From NCBI RefSeq assembly GCF_001262505.1, contig NZ_KQ410729.1:1-64000 (forward strand): a stretch of 64,000 nucleotides of DNA, read 5' to 3'. Within the stretch, counting starts at the first letter, position 1; each line of letters starts with the position of its first letter. Both the position numbers and the translations under genes were made by a program. This DNA is from Shinella sp. SUS2. Its GTDB lineage: Bacteria > Pseudomonadota > Alphaproteobacteria > Rhizobiales > Rhizobiaceae. The notes beneath the pieces were generated by a model that saw only the letters and a program-made list of their open reading frames with translations, was not told the origin of the DNA and searched no databases. This document shows, piece after piece, positions 43,610-53,419 of the stretch.

Positions 43610-44728
43610 ATGAAGAAGTCTCTCATGTCGGCTGTTGCTTTGGCTGCAATGGTCGCCTTCAGCGGCAGCGCCTGGGCCGACATCCTGATCGGCGTCGGCG
43701 GCCCGCTGACCGGTCCGAACGCCGCCTTCGGCGCGCAGCTGCAGAAGGGTGCCGAGCAGGCCGCTGCCGACCTCAATGCAGCCGGTGGCATCAATGGCGA
43801 GCAGGTCAAGATCGTGCTTGGCGACGACGTTTCCGACCCGAAGCAGGGCGTTTCGGTCGCCAACAAGTTCGTCGCTGATGGCGTGAAGTTCGTGGTTGGT
43901 CACTTCAACTCGGGCGTTTCCATCCCGGCTTCGGAAATCTATGCGGAAAACGGCGTCCTGCAGATCTCGCCGGCATCCACCAACCCGACCTACACCGAGC
44001 GTGGCCTGTGGAACACCTTCCGTACCTGCGGCCGTGACGACCAGCAGGGTGCTGTTGCCGGTTCCTTCGTTGCTGCCAACTTCAAGGACGCCAAGGTCGC
44101 CGTCCTGCACGACAAGACGCCGTATGGCCAGGGTCTTGCCGACGAGACCAAGAAGTCGATGAACGAAGCCGGCGTCACCGAAGCCATCTATGAAGGCGTC
44201 AATGTCGGCGACAAGGACTTCTCCGCACTCATCGCCAAGATGAAGGAAGCCGGCGTTTCGGTCGTCTATTGGGGCGGCCTGCACACCGAGTTCGGCCTCA
44301 TCGAGCGCCAGTCCGCAGACCAGGGCCTGAAGGCCACCTTCATCTCGGGCGACGGCATCGTGTCGAACGAACTGGCTTCCATCGCCGGCGACGCCGTCGA
44401 CGGCACGCTGATGACCTTTGCGCCCGATCCGCGCAAGAACCCGGCCGCCAAGGACCTCGTCGAGAAGTTCCGCGCTGCCGGCTTCGAGCCGGAAGCCTAC
44501 ACGCTCTATGCCTATGCTGCCGTTCAGGTCATCGCTGAAGGCGCCAAGGCTGCCGGCGGTACCGACGCGCAGGCCGTTGCCGAAGCCATCAAGTCCAAGG
44601 GTCCGTTCCAGACCGCGATCGGCGAACTCGGCTTCGACGAAAAGGGCGACATCACCCGTCCGGACTACGTCATGTACACCTGGAAGAAGGGTGAAGACGG
44701 CAAGTACACCTACATTCAGAACGAGTAG
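43610..44728 (+). CDS. branched-chain-type amino acid ABC substrate-binding protein
   Basis: This 372-residue periplasmic protein has a signal peptide ([23 protein letters not shown]) and a LivJ/BraC-type fold: [24 protein letters not shown], then [30 protein letters not shown], the ligand-pocket SxxT-type region, and a C-terminal [19 protein letters not shown]. It delivers the solute to LivHMGF. GGGAG lies 7 bp before ATG 43610. The ligand is probably branched-chain or other neutral amino acids; sequence alone cannot exclude urea-like ligands. A terminator follows. Confidence 0.92.
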   Translation: MKKSLMSAVALAAMVAFSGSAWADILIGVGGPLTGPNAAFGAQLQKGAEQAAADLNAAGGINGEQVKIVLGDDVSDPKQGVSVANKFVADGVKFVVGHFNSGVSIPASEIYAENGVLQISPASTNPTYTERGLWNTFRTCGRDDQQGAVAGSFVAANFKDAKVAVLHDKTPYGQGLADETKKSMNEAGVTEAIYEGVNVGDKDFSALIAKMKEAGVSVVYWGGLHTEFGLIERQSADQGLKATFISGDGIVSNELASIAGDAVDGTLMTFAPDPRKNPAAKDLVEKFRAAGFEPEAYTLYAYAAVQVIAEGAKAAGGTDAQAVAEAIKSKGPFQTAIGELGFDEKGDITRPDYVMYTWKKGEDGKYTYIQNE

Positions 44729-44781
44729 TCGTTCTGACGGAACGGGCGGCGCATTGCACGTCGCCCGGCCGCTTGAGCTTG

Positions 44782-44808
44782 AGCCCGGCCTTCGTGCCGG
44801 GCTTTTTT
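44782..44808 (+). terminator. rho-independent terminator of the liv operon
   Basis: The AGCCCGGC/GCCGGGCT stem with a CTTCGT loop is followed by six T residues. It separates the liv operon from the urease cluster, which therefore needs its own promoter. Confidence 0.9.
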
Positions 44809-44917
44809 GTCGCCGGCAGGGTTCTGCGATGATGGTGGGACACGGTTGGGGCTTGCGTGTCGAGGCGTCCTGGTGAAACCTGCACCAAAGAGTGTCCCAA
44901 CTCCGGTATCGAAACCC

Positions 44918-45769
44918 ATGAACATTTATGCGGAACCGCCATCTGGTCTTGAAGGGGAGGTTCCTTCCCAGCGCCTTCAACGGGCACGCGGGCACGGGCG
45001 CCTGGCTGCGAAGGCTTCTGCCGCCGGCACGCGGCTCGACGTGCTCTTCCAGGAGGGCTGTGCCAAGATCCGTCTGCCCAAGACCTTCGACGGAACGATG
45101 GAAGCGGTGTTGATCAACACGGCAGGTGGGCTCACCGGCGGGGACCGTGTCCTCTGGGAGCTGGAGGCTCGCGCCGGAACGCGCCTGACGGCGACCACGC
45201 AGGCCTGTGAACGGGCCTACAAGGCACATGCGTCCACTGCGACGGTGGAGACCTGCATTGCTGTCGGTGCCGGTGCGCGAGTCGACTGGCTGCCGCAGGA
45301 GACCATTCTTTTTGATCAGGCGGCACTCGGCCGCCGGCTGGAGGTGGATCTTGCCGAAGACGCCACGTTCCTTGCGGTCGAGGCCATTCTGCTCGGTCGC
45401 AAGGCGATGGGCGAGCGTATTGAGGCCGGGCTTTTCCGGGACCGCTGGCGCATCCGCCGTGCCGGCCGGCTGATCCATGCGGAGGAAACCGCGCTGGCCG
45501 GCGGGATTGCCGCGCTGGCGGACCAAAGGGCGACATTGGCCGGTGCTCGTGCCTTTGCCACCGTGCTCTTTTGTGGCCCTGCAGCAGAGGCGCATCTGGA
45601 GCCGCTGCGCCGGCTGCTGGTGGACGGGGAGGGCGGTGCCAGCCATTGGCAGGACAAGCTCGTTCTGCGCCTCGTTGCGTCCGATGGGTTCGCGCTTCGC
45701 AAAAAGCTGATCCCGATCATTTCGCACCTGCGTGGCGGCGCGGGCGTACCGAAAGTGTGGACCCTCTGA
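44918..45769 (+). CDS. ureD: urease accessory protein UreD
   Basis: This 283-residue UreD/UreH-family scaffold has [38 protein letters not shown], then [58 protein letters not shown] and a C-terminal [15 protein letters not shown]. It binds apo-urease and recruits UreF and UreG for nickel insertion. ATG 44918 is chosen because the upstream part of the frame overlaps the region after the terminator and is not protein-like. It is the first urease gene. Confidence 0.94.
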   Translation: MNIYAEPPSGLEGEVPSQRLQRARGHGRLAAKASAAGTRLDVLFQEGCAKIRLPKTFDGTMEAVLINTAGGLTGGDRVLWELEARAGTRLTATTQACERAYKAHASTATVETCIAVGAGARVDWLPQETILFDQAALGRRLEVDLAEDATFLAVEAILLGRKAMGERIEAGLFRDRWRIRRAGRLIHAEETALAGGIAALADQRATLAGARAFATVLFCGPAAEAHLEPLRRLLVDGEGGASHWQDKLVLRLVASDGFALRKKLIPIISHLRGGAGVPKVWTL

Positions 45770-45807
45770 CCCCCTGCGGTTTCGAGCCGGGTTCCTGTTT
45801 TACGTAT

Positions 45808-45844
45808 GTCGTGCGCGCAATTCCCCTGTTTAATATCGCACGAC
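45808..45844. promoter_or_regulatory. inverted repeat between ureD and ureA
   Basis: GTCGTGCG (45808-45815) and CGCACGAC (45837-45844) form an 8-bp perfect inverted repeat around a 21-nt spacer, 24 bp before the ureA start. It could be a hairpin or an operator within the operon. Confidence 0.35.
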
Positions 45845-45867
45845 GTGAATCAAGCGATGGACCATCC

Positions 45868-46170
45868 ATGAACCTGACTCCCCGCGAAAAGGACAAACTG
45901 CTGATCGCCATGGCCGCGATCGTGGCGCGCAAGCGGCTGGAACGCGGCGTGAAGCTCAACCATCCCGAGGCGATCGCGTTGATTACCGATTTCGTCGTCG
46001 AGGGTGCGCGTGACGGCCGGGCGGTTGCCGAGCTGATGGAAGCAGGTGCCCACGTGCTGGCGCGCAACCAGGTGATGGAGGGCATTCCCGAGATGATCCA
46101 CGACATTCAAGTCGAGGCGACCTTCCCCGACGGCACGAAGCTCGTGACCGTGCACGAACCGATCAGGTGA
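45868..46170 (+). CDS. ureA: urease gamma subunit UreA
   Basis: This 100-residue subunit starts [17 protein letters not shown], with [22 protein letters not shown] and a C-terminal [18 protein letters not shown], the standard UreA pattern. It assembles with UreB and UreC into the cytosolic urease that splits urea to ammonia and carbamate. It is followed 4 bp later by a DUF1272 gene rather than by ureB. Confidence 0.96.
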   Translation: MNLTPREKDKLLIAMAAIVARKRLERGVKLNHPEAIALITDFVVEGARDGRAVAELMEAGAHVLARNQVMEGIPEMIHDIQVEATFPDGTKLVTVHEPIR

Positions 46171-46174
46171 GATC

Positions 46175-46429
46175 ATGCTGGACCTTCGACCGAACTGCGA
46201 ATGCTGCGACCGCGACCTGCCGCCGGAAAGCCCGGAGGCGATGATCTGCACGTTCGAATGCACTTTCTGCATCGATTGCGTGACGGGTGTTCTTGACGGT
46301 GCCTGCCCGAACTGCGGCGGCGAGTTCGTGCGCCGCCCGGTCCGGCCTGCGGCACTGCTCGCAAAATATCCGGCCTCCACCAAGCGGGTCCTGAAGGCCG
46401 AAGGCTGCGGGCCGGCAGCCGCGGCGTGA
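46175..46429 (+). CDS. Cys-rich DUF1272 protein between ureA and ureB
   Basis: This 84-residue protein has a dense cysteine set, [29 protein letters not shown]... then [15 protein letters not shown], typical of DUF1272. The spacing suggests binding of one or two zinc ions (a treble-clef or double zinc ribbon). It has no signal peptide. It is translated from within the urease operon, 4 bp after ureA and 10 bp before ureB. A metal-related role in urease assembly would fit the position but is inference; the family has no assigned function that I know of. Confidence 0.88.
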   Translation: MLDLRPNCECCDRDLPPESPEAMICTFECTFCIDCVTGVLDGACPNCGGEFVRRPVRPAALLAKYPASTKRVLKAEGCGPAAAA

Positions 46430-46439
46430 GGAGGGTGTC

Positions 46440-46745
46440 ATGATCCCCGGTGAAATCATTGCCGCTTCCGGCGATCTCGAACTCAATGCCGGCCTGCCGG
46501 TCACCACGCTCGATGTTTCCAACACCGGCGACCGGCCGATCCAGGTCGGCAGCCACTACCATTTTTACGAAACCAATGCGGGTCTCGCCTTCGATCGGGA
46601 GAAGGCACGGGGCCTGCGTCTCGACATTCCAGCAGGCACGGCGGTGCGTTTCGAGCCGGGGCAGACCCGTACGGTTCATCTCATTCCTTTTGCCGGCAAG
46701 CGCGAAATCTACGGTTTCCGCCAGGGCGTGATGGGGAAGCTTTGA
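46440..46745 (+). CDS. ureB: urease beta subunit UreB
   Basis: This 101-residue subunit has [37 protein letters not shown] (the conserved UreB signature), then [28 protein letters not shown]. It is a structural subunit of the urease trimer. GAGGAGG precedes ATG 46440. It ends one base before the next gene, implying coupled translation. Confidence 0.96.
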   Translation: MIPGEIIAASGDLELNAGLPVTTLDVSNTGDRPIQVGSHYHFYETNAGLAFDREKARGLRLDIPAGTAVRFEPGQTRTVHLIPFAGKREIYGFRQGVMGKL

Positions 46746-46746
46746 C

Positions 46747-47181
46747 ATGGTGATACGTTCCTGCCTCCTGCTCGCCACCGCGCTCCTTCTTCTCTCTGCC
46801 CCTATGGCCGCCGCGCAGGACGGTGAGCCGGAGGTTGATTGCCAAAACGCCCAGGCACAGATCGAGATGAACATCTGCGCCGGCCGCGATTATGAGGCCG
46901 CCGACGAAGAACTGAATGCCGCCTACAAGGTGACCATGGCCGCGGCGCGCAAGATGGACGAACAGGCCCGCGAGATGGGCGAGCATTATGTCGGCGCCGT
47001 TGACGCGCTGAAACGTGCCCAGCGTGCCTGGATCGGCTACCGGGACGGGCAGTGCGAGCTGGCCGGCTTCGAGGCGCGCGGCGGCTCCATGGAGCCGATG
47101 CTGGTTTCCGGTTGCCTCGCCGACCTGACGCGCAAACGCACGGCCGAACTGAAGGCCGTCTCCGAATTTTCCGGAAATTGA
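46747..47181 (+). CDS. secreted LprI-like (DUF1311) protein in the urease operon
   Basis: This 144-residue protein has a signal peptide (MVIRSCLLLATALLLLSAPMAAAQ) and a mature LprI/DUF1311-type domain: VDCQNAQAQIEMNICAGRDYEAADEELNAAYK, then RAQRAWIGYRDGQCELAGFEARGGSMEPMLVSGCLADLTRKRTAEL. Four cysteines should form two disulfides. Family members include lysozyme-inhibitor-like periplasmic proteins. It is tightly packed behind ureB, so it is co-expressed with urease, though the enzyme is cytosolic. A function with urease is not known to me. Confidence 0.86.
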   Translation: MVIRSCLLLATALLLLSAPMAAAQDGEPEVDCQNAQAQIEMNICAGRDYEAADEELNAAYKVTMAAARKMDEQAREMGEHYVGAVDALKRAQRAWIGYRDGQCELAGFEARGGSMEPMLVSGCLADLTRKRTAELKAVSEFSGN

Positions 47182-47192
47182 GGAGGCGGGCG

Positions 47193-47810
47193 GTGTCGCG
47201 CAGGATCGCCATTGTCGGAAACGGGCCCGTGCCCGACGGGCTTGCTGGGGCGATCGATGCCGCCGATCTCGTGATCCGCTTCAACGACTGCCGCTCCCTG
47301 GGGCGCGGGGGTGACAGGACCGATATCGTGGCGGTCTGCAACACCGGCCGCCCGGCCCTGGCGATGCTGGGCGGCGGCCATTGGAAGGCTAGTGCCGCCG
47401 TGCGGCAGGCGCGCGAATTCTGGTGCGTGCGGGCATCGCAGATGTTTGCCGCCATGCGCCCGGCCCTTGCCGTGAGCCATCCCGATCTTGACGATTTCTG
47501 CGACGACTACACGCTCGGCTTCGAGACATTCGCGCACGCCACCGGCCGGCGGATCGACGTGATCCCGTCTGCGGTGCATCATGCGCTCGATGCTGCGCTG
47601 GCGGTCTTCGACCCGCCACCCTATGTGGTGCCGAGTTCCGGGCTGATCGTCATCGCCCATGTGCTCGACACCGTCGCCAAGGCGGGCGATCGTGTTTCCA
47701 TCGCCGGGTTCGGTCACGAGGGGTGGCAATGGCACCCCTTTGTCGCCGAGCGGCGCTGGGTGGATGCCCAGATTGCTGCCGGCCGTCTCGACCGGCTGGA
47801 GCGCCTCTGA
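47193..47810 (+). CDS. urease operon accessory protein, GT29-like
   Basis: This 205-residue protein begins with [31 protein letters not shown], which recalls the sialylmotif-like VGNS...ID..D.VIR-N pattern of glycosyltransferase family 29. A second block is [48 protein letters not shown]. Similar proteins in rhizobial urease operons carry the descriptive name 'urease operon accessory protein'. GTG 47193 follows GAGGAGG and gives the family-like start [12 protein letters not shown] sugar-transfer activity is only suggested by the motif; an acceptor and link to urease are unknown. Confidence 0.8.
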   Translation: MSRRIAIVGNGPVPDGLAGAIDAADLVIRFNDCRSLGRGGDRTDIVAVCNTGRPALAMLGGGHWKASAAVRQAREFWCVRASQMFAAMRPALAVSHPDLDDFCDDYTLGFETFAHATGRRIDVIPSAVHHALDAALAVFDPPPYVVPSSGLIVIAHVLDTVAKAGDRVSIAGFGHEGWQWHPFVAERRWVDAQIAAGRLDRLERL

Positions 47811-47937
47811 TGGGCGCCGATCTACCGGAGCGGCTCCCGATCTTTTGCCGCCTTGCGCGACGCCAAAGCGATGCCGCTCCGGTTGGCAAAGTTTCCGACC
47901 ATCCGAACAAGACACCTGCCTCCCGGGGAAGTTGACC

Positions 47938-49644
47938 ATGTCCTATCGAATGTCCCGTGCCGCCTATGCCAACATGTTCGGCCCAACCATCGGCGACAGG
48001 GTACGGCTGGCCGATACCGAGCTCTTCGCCGAGGTGGAAAGGGATTTCACCAGCTATGGCGACGAGGTGAAGTTCGGTGGCGGCAAGGTCATCCGCGACG
48101 GCATGGGCCAGAGCCAGGCAACGCGAGCCGAGGGGGCCGTCGACACGGTCATCACCAATGCGCTGGTCATCGACCACACCGGTATCTTCAAGGCCGATGT
48201 GGGCCTCAAGAACGGTCGCATCGCTGCGGTCGGCAAGGCGGGCAATCCTGATACGCAGCCTAGCGTCACCATCATTGTCGGCCCCTCGACCGAGGTGATT
48301 GCAGGTGAGGGCAAGATCCTCACGGCGGGCGGCATGGACGCCCATATCCACTACATCTGCCCGCAGCAGATCGAGGAAGCGCTGGCGAGCGGCATCACCA
48401 TGATGCTTGGCGGCGGCAGCGGCCCGGCGCACGGTACGCTTGCCACCACCTGCACGGGCGCCTGGCATATCGAGCGCATGATCGAGAGCTTTGACGCCTT
48501 TCCGATGAACCTGGCGCTCGCCGGCAAGGGCAATGCCTCACTGCCGGCGGCGATCGAGGAAATGGTGAAGGCCGGGGCCTGCGCGCTGAAGCTGCACGAG
48601 GATTGGGGGACGACGCCGGCGGCGATCGACTGCTGCCTTTCCGTCGCTGATGACTACGACGTGCAGGTTATGATCCATACGGACACGCTGAACGAAAGTG
48701 GCTTCGTCGAGGACACGATGGCCGCCATCAAAGGCCGCACCATCCATGCCTTCCACACCGAGGGGGCGGGCGGCGGCCATGCGCCGGACATCATCAAGGT
48801 GTGTGGCCATGCCAATGTCATTCCGTCCTCGACCAATCCGACACGACCCTACACGGTCAACACGATCTCCGAACATCTCGATATGCTGATGGTCTGCCAT
48901 CACCTGTCGTCGTCGATTCCGGAGGACATCGCCTTTGCCGAGAGCCGTATCCGCAAGGAGACGATCGCGGCCGAGGACATCCTGCACGATATCGGCGCCT
49001 TCTCGATCATCTCCTCTGACAGCCAGGCCATGGGCCGCGTCGGGGAGGTGGCGATCCGCACCTGGCAGACCGCCGACAAGATGAAGCGCCAGCGCGGCCG
49101 CCTTGCCGGCGAGGCGGGCGAGAACGACAACCTGCGCATCCGTCGCTACATCGCGAAATACACGATCAATCCGGCGATCGCCCATGGCCTCAGCCACGAG
49201 ATCGGCTCCGTCGAGGTCGGCAAGCGGGCCGACCTCGTCTTGTGGAACCCGGCTTTCTTCGGTGTGAAGCCGGACATGGTGTTGATCGGCGGGGGGATCG
49301 CTATGGCGCCGATGGGCGATCCGAACGCTTCCATCCCGACGCCGCAGCCGGTGCACTACCGCCCGATGTTCGGTGCCTTCGGCAAGATGCGCACCAATTC
49401 CTCCGTCACCTTCGTCTCGCAGGCGGCGATCGATCTCGGCCTGCGCGAGCGGCTCGGCGTCGCCAAGCAGCTGCTGCCGGTGCGCAACACGCGGGCCATC
49501 TCCAAGGCCTCGATGGTGCTGAACGACCTGACGCCGCATATCGAGGTGGATCCGGAGACCTACGAGGTGCGGGCGGACGGCGAATTGCTGACCTGCGAGC
49601 CCGCGACCGTGCTGCCGATGGCGCAGCGCTATTTCCTTTTCTAG
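47938..49644 (+). CDS. ureC: urease alpha (catalytic) subunit UreC
   Basis: This 568-residue catalytic subunit has nickel ligands in [13 protein letters not shown], the carbamylated Lys218 in LKLHEDWG, flap histidine His321 in VCHHLSS, and conserved [14 protein letters not shown] and [14 protein letters not shown] blocks. Length and residues indicate an active Ni-urease. ATG 47938 ([20 protein letters not shown]) is the family start. It is 127 bp after the preceding gene and is followed by a diguanylate cyclase gene before ureE. Confidence 0.97.
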   Translation: MSYRMSRAAYANMFGPTIGDRVRLADTELFAEVERDFTSYGDEVKFGGGKVIRDGMGQSQATRAEGAVDTVITNALVIDHTGIFKADVGLKNGRIAAVGKAGNPDTQPSVTIIVGPSTEVIAGEGKILTAGGMDAHIHYICPQQIEEALASGITMMLGGGSGPAHGTLATTCTGAWHIERMIESFDAFPMNLALAGKGNASLPAAIEEMVKAGACALKLHEDWGTTPAAIDCCLSVADDYDVQVMIHTDTLNESGFVEDTMAAIKGRTIHAFHTEGAGGGHAPDIIKVCGHANVIPSSTNPTRPYTVNTISEHLDMLMVCHHLSSSIPEDIAFAESRIRKETIAAEDILHDIGAFSIISSDSQAMGRVGEVAIRTWQTADKMKRQRGRLAGEAGENDNLRIRRYIAKYTINPAIAHGLSHEIGSVEVGKRADLVLWNPAFFGVKPDMVLIGGGIAMAPMGDPNASIPTPQPVHYRPMFGAFGKMRTNSSVTFVSQAAIDLGLRERLGVAKQLLPVRNTRAISKASMVLNDLTPHIEVDPETYEVRADGELLTCEPATVLPMAQRYFLF

Positions 49645-49783
49645 GCGGCTGCCGGCCATGCGGACCTTTCCGCATATCCCTTAACGGAAGTTTCAAAACG
49701 GGACAGTTAAACTTCTAGCGAAGGCATTAGCTGAATCTGAAAGAAAGTGCCGTAGGGTCTCCTTGTTCATTATGGAGAGATGT

Positions 49784-50617
49784 ATGCGTGGCAGGCTGGC
49801 CCTTTGGCTGAGGGCCCAGTGGGAGGCGGGTGTCTTCCAGACGCGGGCCGATATTTCGATGTTCGTGCTGAACACCGTCCTGGTGACCATCACGCTTGCC
49901 ACTGCGGGCTATCTGATGGCTACGGCAATCCTCGCGAACTTCGGCCTGCTCCCCAACCCCTTTGCCGCCGCCCTCGGTTTCGATACTCCCACGACGGTGC
50001 TGGTCGCGGCAAGCGTTTCGGCCCTGATCGCCTGGCTTCTGGGCATGGCAGTGCATGAAATGGCGCTGTCACGCGCCGAATTGGAACGGCTCAGCCGGCT
50101 GGATTCACTGTCAGGCCTCCTGAACCGGCGGGCCTTCATCGCTGATATGGCGGAGAAGAAGGTTAACGGCTTTTTCGTGCTGTTCGATGTCGATCGGTTC
50201 AAGCTTGTCAACGACACGCATGGGCAAGCGGTGGGCGATGCGGTCATCGTTGCCGTTGCAGAGGAGCTGGAGCGGGTCTTTGCCGCTCCCCATCTCGTCG
50301 GGCGTGTCGGCGGCGAGGAGTTCGCCGTCTTCATCGAGAACGACGACCGCGGGGATTGCAGCCTGCTGGTGGAGGAAGCCCGTCGTTCCGTTGCTGCGCG
50401 CCGTGTCGCGGGTGCCAAGGGTCCGGTCACCGTCACCCTGTCGGCCGGCATCGCGGATCGAGCTCAAGGCCGGTCGTTCGAAGCGATCTTCGAGGCGGCG
50501 GACAGGGCGCTCTATCTTGCCAAGTCGCTCGGCCGCGACCGGACGATCCATGAGGACGAGGGTGAGGGACTGCTGGAGCCGAGCCGCCGCGTTGCCGCTG
50601 GCGGGCGCCGGCGCTGA
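49784..50617 (+). CDS. membrane diguanylate cyclase (GGDEF) inside the urease cluster
   Basis: This 277-residue protein has two transmembrane segments (about 24-50 and 60-86) and a C-terminal GGDEF domain: DSLSGLLNRRAF, VLFDVDRFKLVNDTHGQAVGDAV, and the active-site GGEEF in RVGGEEFAVF. The residues before GGEEF do not form an RxxD inhibitory site. It should make cyclic di-GMP from GTP at the inner membrane. ATG 49784 has GGAG 6 bp upstream; ATG 49772 is an alternative. It interrupts ureC and ureE on the same strand with a 139-bp gap upstream, so it may have its own promoter. Confidence 0.92.
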   Translation: MRGRLALWLRAQWEAGVFQTRADISMFVLNTVLVTITLATAGYLMATAILANFGLLPNPFAAALGFDTPTTVLVAASVSALIAWLLGMAVHEMALSRAELERLSRLDSLSGLLNRRAFIADMAEKKVNGFFVLFDVDRFKLVNDTHGQAVGDAVIVAVAEELERVFAAPHLVGRVGGEEFAVFIENDDRGDCSLLVEEARRSVAARRVAGAKGPVTVTLSAGIADRAQGRSFEAIFEAADRALYLAKSLGRDRTIHEDEGEGLLEPSRRVAAGGRRR

Positions 50618-50724
50618 TGACGACCTACGCCAAATGACGTAGGTCGGCGCTTCGGCGGTTTCCTCGACAGGGCAAACGTGCTCTTGTCGGGGGGACTTGA
50701 TCCATCGAGACCCGAGGTCGCCTC

Positions 50725-51195
50725 TTGCCCCATCGCTCCACGGAAATCCTGCCGTACGGAACCGGCGGATCCCGCACGCCCATCGACGCCGTCATTCTCG
50801 CCCATGATCAGCGCCATGTGCGTCGCAAGCTCCTGCACATGCGCAGCGACGATGTCGTGATGCTCGATCTCCGCGAACCCGTACAGCTTGCCCATGGCGA
50901 TCTCCTGCTCACGGAAGCGGGCGAGGTGATCGAGGTGATCGCCGCTGCGGAGGAGCTCTACGAGGTGGTGCCGAAGGATCGCCTGCATCTTGTCGAGCTT
51001 GCCTGGCACCTCGGCAACCGTCACCTGCCGGCGCAGATTGAGGACATGCGTATCCTCATCCTGCGCGACCATGTGATCCGGGATATGCTGAAGGGGCTCG
51101 GTGCTGCGGTGCGGGATGTCGTGGAGCCCTTCCATCCGCTGCGCGGCGCCTATCACGGCGCGGGGCACGGCCGCCACCATCACAGCCATGGCTGA
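50725..51195 (+). CDS. ureE: urease accessory protein UreE
   Basis: This 156-residue nickel-binding metallochaperone has [42 protein letters not shown], and a His-rich tail ([16 protein letters not shown]) that binds extra nickel. The start is TTG 50725, with GAGG 7 bp upstream; the frame has no ATG before the conserved region and is closed upstream at 50700. It delivers Ni(II) to UreG/UreDF. The tail overlaps ureF by 8 bp. Confidence 0.92.
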   Translation: MPHRSTEILPYGTGGSRTPIDAVILAHDQRHVRRKLLHMRSDDVVMLDLREPVQLAHGDLLLTEAGEVIEVIAAAEELYEVVPKDRLHLVELAWHLGNRHLPAQIEDMRILILRDHVIRDMLKGLGAAVRDVVEPFHPLRGAYHGAGHGRHHHSHG

Positions 51196-51859
51196 CACGG
51201 CGTCGCCTGCGGCTCTGCTGCGCCTGATGACCTGGCTCTCGCCGGCCTTTCCAGTCGGTGCCTTCTCCTATTCCGGCGGTTTGGAGCAGGTGGTGAGCGA
51301 TGGCGATGTGAGCGATGCGGAAACGCTCCGTACCTGGCTCGTGAGCATCCTTGCGCACGGCAATCTCTGGAACGATGCCGTGCTTTTCGCCGAGGCGCAT
51401 CGGGCCTTCGGCGATGCCGGGCAGCTGACGGAGGTTGCCGAACTCGCGGCGGCATTGTCGGGCTCAGCGGAGCGGTATCGTGAGACGACGCTGCAGGGCG
51501 AGGCCTTTCTCGCCGCTGCGGCGAGCTGGCCGCATCCGGTGTTGGCGACGCTCGGTGCCGTCGCCGCCTATCCGGTGGCCGTCGGTGCCGTTTCGGGCGG
51601 GCATGGCGTTGCGGCCGAGGCGGCGCTTGTCGCCTATCTGCACGCGGTCGCCTCGAACCTTACCTCGGTCGCCATCCGCTGTGGCGTTATCGGCCAGCGG
51701 GGTGGCGTGGCGCTACTAGCGGAGCTGGAGGGGACGATCCTCACGCTTGCGGCGGCGGCAGCCCGTTCGACGCTCGATGATCTCGGTTCGGCGGCCATCC
51801 GGGCGGATATCGCCAGTCTGCGGCACGAGACGCTGGCGACACGGCTGTTTCGCTCATGA
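51188..51859 (+). CDS. ureF: urease accessory protein UreF
   Basis: This 223-residue all-helical protein has [22 protein letters not shown], the UreF hallmark, [17 protein letters not shown] and a C-terminal [17 protein letters not shown]. It binds UreD and acts as the gate for UreG during nickel insertion. ATG 51188 overlaps the end of ureE, which implies translational coupling. Confidence 0.95.
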   Translation: MADTASPAALLRLMTWLSPAFPVGAFSYSGGLEQVVSDGDVSDAETLRTWLVSILAHGNLWNDAVLFAEAHRAFGDAGQLTEVAELAAALSGSAERYRETTLQGEAFLAAAASWPHPVLATLGAVAAYPVAVGAVSGGHGVAAEAALVAYLHAVASNLTSVAIRCGVIGQRGGVALLAELEGTILTLAAAAARSTLDDLGSAAIRADIASLRHETLATRLFRS

Positions 51860-51953
51860 CGGCGCGTGCGGCGATGCGCGGCACGGCGCGGAGTTTCAAC
51901 GAAGGGGTTGCGGCGCTCCCGGCCGGCTATCCCGGATCTACCGGAGGTTTCCC

Positions 51954-52565
51954 ATGACATCGAAGAATGGCCCCCTGCGCGTCGGTATCGGCGGCCCGGT
52001 CGGCTCGGGCAAGACGGCGCTCACCGAAAAGCTCTGCAAGGCGATGCGCGAGCACTTTTCCGTCGCGGTCGTTACCAACGACATCTATACGAAGGAGGAT
52101 GCCGAGGCGCTGGTGCGCATGCAGGCGCTGTCGTCCGACCGCATCGTCGGCGTCGAGACGGGCGGCTGCCCGCACACGGCGATCCGCGAGGATGCTTCGA
52201 TCAACCTCCAGGCCATTGCCGATCTCAACCGGCGGTTCCCCGATCTCGATGTGGTCTTTATCGAATCGGGCGGAGACAATCTGGCCGCCACCTTCTCGCC
52301 GGATCTCGCGGACCTGACGATCTATGTCATTTCGGTCTGCCAGGGAGAGGAGATCCCGCGCAAGGGCGGGCCGGGTATCACGCGTTCGGACCTGCTGGTC
52401 ATCAACAAGAAGGATCTTGCCCCCCATGTCGGGGCAGATCTGGACGTCATGCAGCGCGACGCCGAGCGCATGCGCGCCGCCCGACCCTTCGTCTTCTCCG
52501 ATATGAAGCGGGGAGAGGGGGTCGGCCGTATCGTTGATTTCCTGCGCGTTGAGGGCGGTCTCTGA
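51954..52565 (+). CDS. ureG: urease accessory GTPase UreG
   Basis: This 203-residue SIMIBI-class GTPase has P-loop [13 protein letters not shown], the nickel-binding CPH in [12 protein letters not shown], Walker B-like [11 protein letters not shown] and base-recognition [13 protein letters not shown]. It hydrolyses GTP to drive nickel transfer into urease. GGAGG precedes ATG 51954. It is the last urease gene and converges with the Crp/Fnr gene 21 bp later. Confidence 0.96.
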   Translation: MTSKNGPLRVGIGGPVGSGKTALTEKLCKAMREHFSVAVVTNDIYTKEDAEALVRMQALSSDRIVGVETGGCPHTAIREDASINLQAIADLNRRFPDLDVVFIESGGDNLAATFSPDLADLTIYVISVCQGEEIPRKGGPGITRSDLLVINKKDLAPHVGADLDVMQRDAERMRAARPFVFSDMKRGEGVGRIVDFLRVEGGL

Positions 52566-52586
52566 TCCCGCCCCGACAAACGTCTC

Positions 52587-53279
52587 TCAGATCCGTCGAA
52601 GGGCTTCGGGGTCGCTTACATGGACGAGCCGGCCGCGCACATTGACGCCGTGGCTGCGCAGCATCGAGAAGGCGCGCGACAGTGCCTCGGGTGCAAGGCC
52701 TAGCCTGCCGGCGAGCAGGCTCTTCTGGTAGGGCAGGCGGAAACTTGTCGCCTTGTCGTCTGCCGGGCACTGGGCGAGCAGGTAGCGCGCCACGCGCTGC
52801 GGTGCGGTGTGCAGCCGGTCGTCGGCAAGGCTGGCAAAGGCCCGTGACAGTTGGCCGGACAAGGCGTTGGCGAGCGCCATCGCCAGATCCGGCCGCCGCC
52901 CTGCAATGTCGCGCACGCGCTTCAGGTCGAAACGCGCGATGAGGGAAGGCTCGGCGGCCTGGGCAGTAGCACCGTAGCGGCTTCCGTCGAGCACGACGCT
53001 TGCGCCGATGAGGTCGCCGGGACCGTAGAGTTCGACATCCGCTTCCCGGCCGTCCGGGTCGAGCTTGTAGACGCGCACATAGCCGGAGAGAACGGAATGC
53101 AGCATGTCCGCCGGCTCACCCTCGCGAAACAGCATCTGGCGTGCCGGCAGGTTGCCGATCGCCGCTATCTCCATCATCGCCGCCACGCTCTCCACGCCAA
53201 GGGCGGACAAGAGGCCGGAATTCAGCAGGGTTTCCCGTTCCCGGGCACCGGGTTTCATCAGCCTGTTCATCGATCTCAC
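52587..53279 (-). CDS. Crp/Fnr-family transcriptional regulator
   Basis: This 230-residue regulator has an N-terminal cyclic-nucleotide-type beta-roll (about 30-140, LPARQMLFREGEPADMLHSVLSGYVRVYKLDPDGREADVELYGPGDLIG) and a C-terminal winged helix (about 160-230). The recognition helix reads APEALSRAF, keeping the E-x-x-S-R residues with which FNR/FixK/Dnr proteins read TTGAT. It has one cysteine only, so an FNR iron-sulfur cluster is excluded; a Dnr/NnrR- or FixK-like sensor of another signal fits better. A perfect TTGAT-N4-ATCAA box lies 67 bp upstream of the start, which suggests autoregulation. ATG 53270 (MNRLMKPGA) is an alternative start. Confidence 0.9.
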   Translation of the reverse strand: MRSMNRLMKPGARERETLLNSGLLSALGVESVAAMMEIAAIGNLPARQMLFREGEPADMLHSVLSGYVRVYKLDPDGREADVELYGPGDLIGASVVLDGSRYGATAQAAEPSLIARFDLKRVRDIAGRRPDLAMALANALSGQLSRAFASLADDRLHTAPQRVARYLLAQCPADDKATSFRLPYQKSLLAGRLGLAPEALSRAFSMLRSHGVNVRGRLVHVSDPEALRRI

Positions 53280-53346
53280 TCCATGCTCCCGCAGGCATCA
53301 TCGGTCTTCGATGGGAGAACGATAGTCGAGGAAGAGGAAGTCTTAT

Positions 53347-53360
53347 TTGATTTCGATCAA
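53347..53360. promoter_or_regulatory. FNR/FixK/Dnr-type box
   Basis: TTGAT-TTCG-ATCAA is a perfect match to the FNR-family consensus TTGAT-N4-ATCAA, 67 bp from the start of the Crp/Fnr gene. The adjoining RND gene ends here with its terminator, so the box most likely controls the regulator itself. Confidence 0.75.
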
Positions 53361-53369
53361 TGAATACGA

Positions 53370-53405
53370 AAACGGCCGGTTCGACGTCTGCCGAACCGGC
53401 CGTTT
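53370..53405 (-). terminator. rho-independent terminator of the second RND operon
   Basis: A 14-bp perfect stem, AAACGGCCGGTTCG/CGAACCGGCCGTTT, with an 8-nt loop lies 15 bp past the RND pump stop. The minus-strand side ends in TTTTC. Confidence 0.88.
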
Positions 53406-53419
53406 GTTTGGCTTTGCCG

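Noticed and set aside
52587-53279. Classical oxygen-sensing FNR
   Set aside because: It lacks the cysteine set needed for a [4Fe-4S] cluster; only one cysteine is present.
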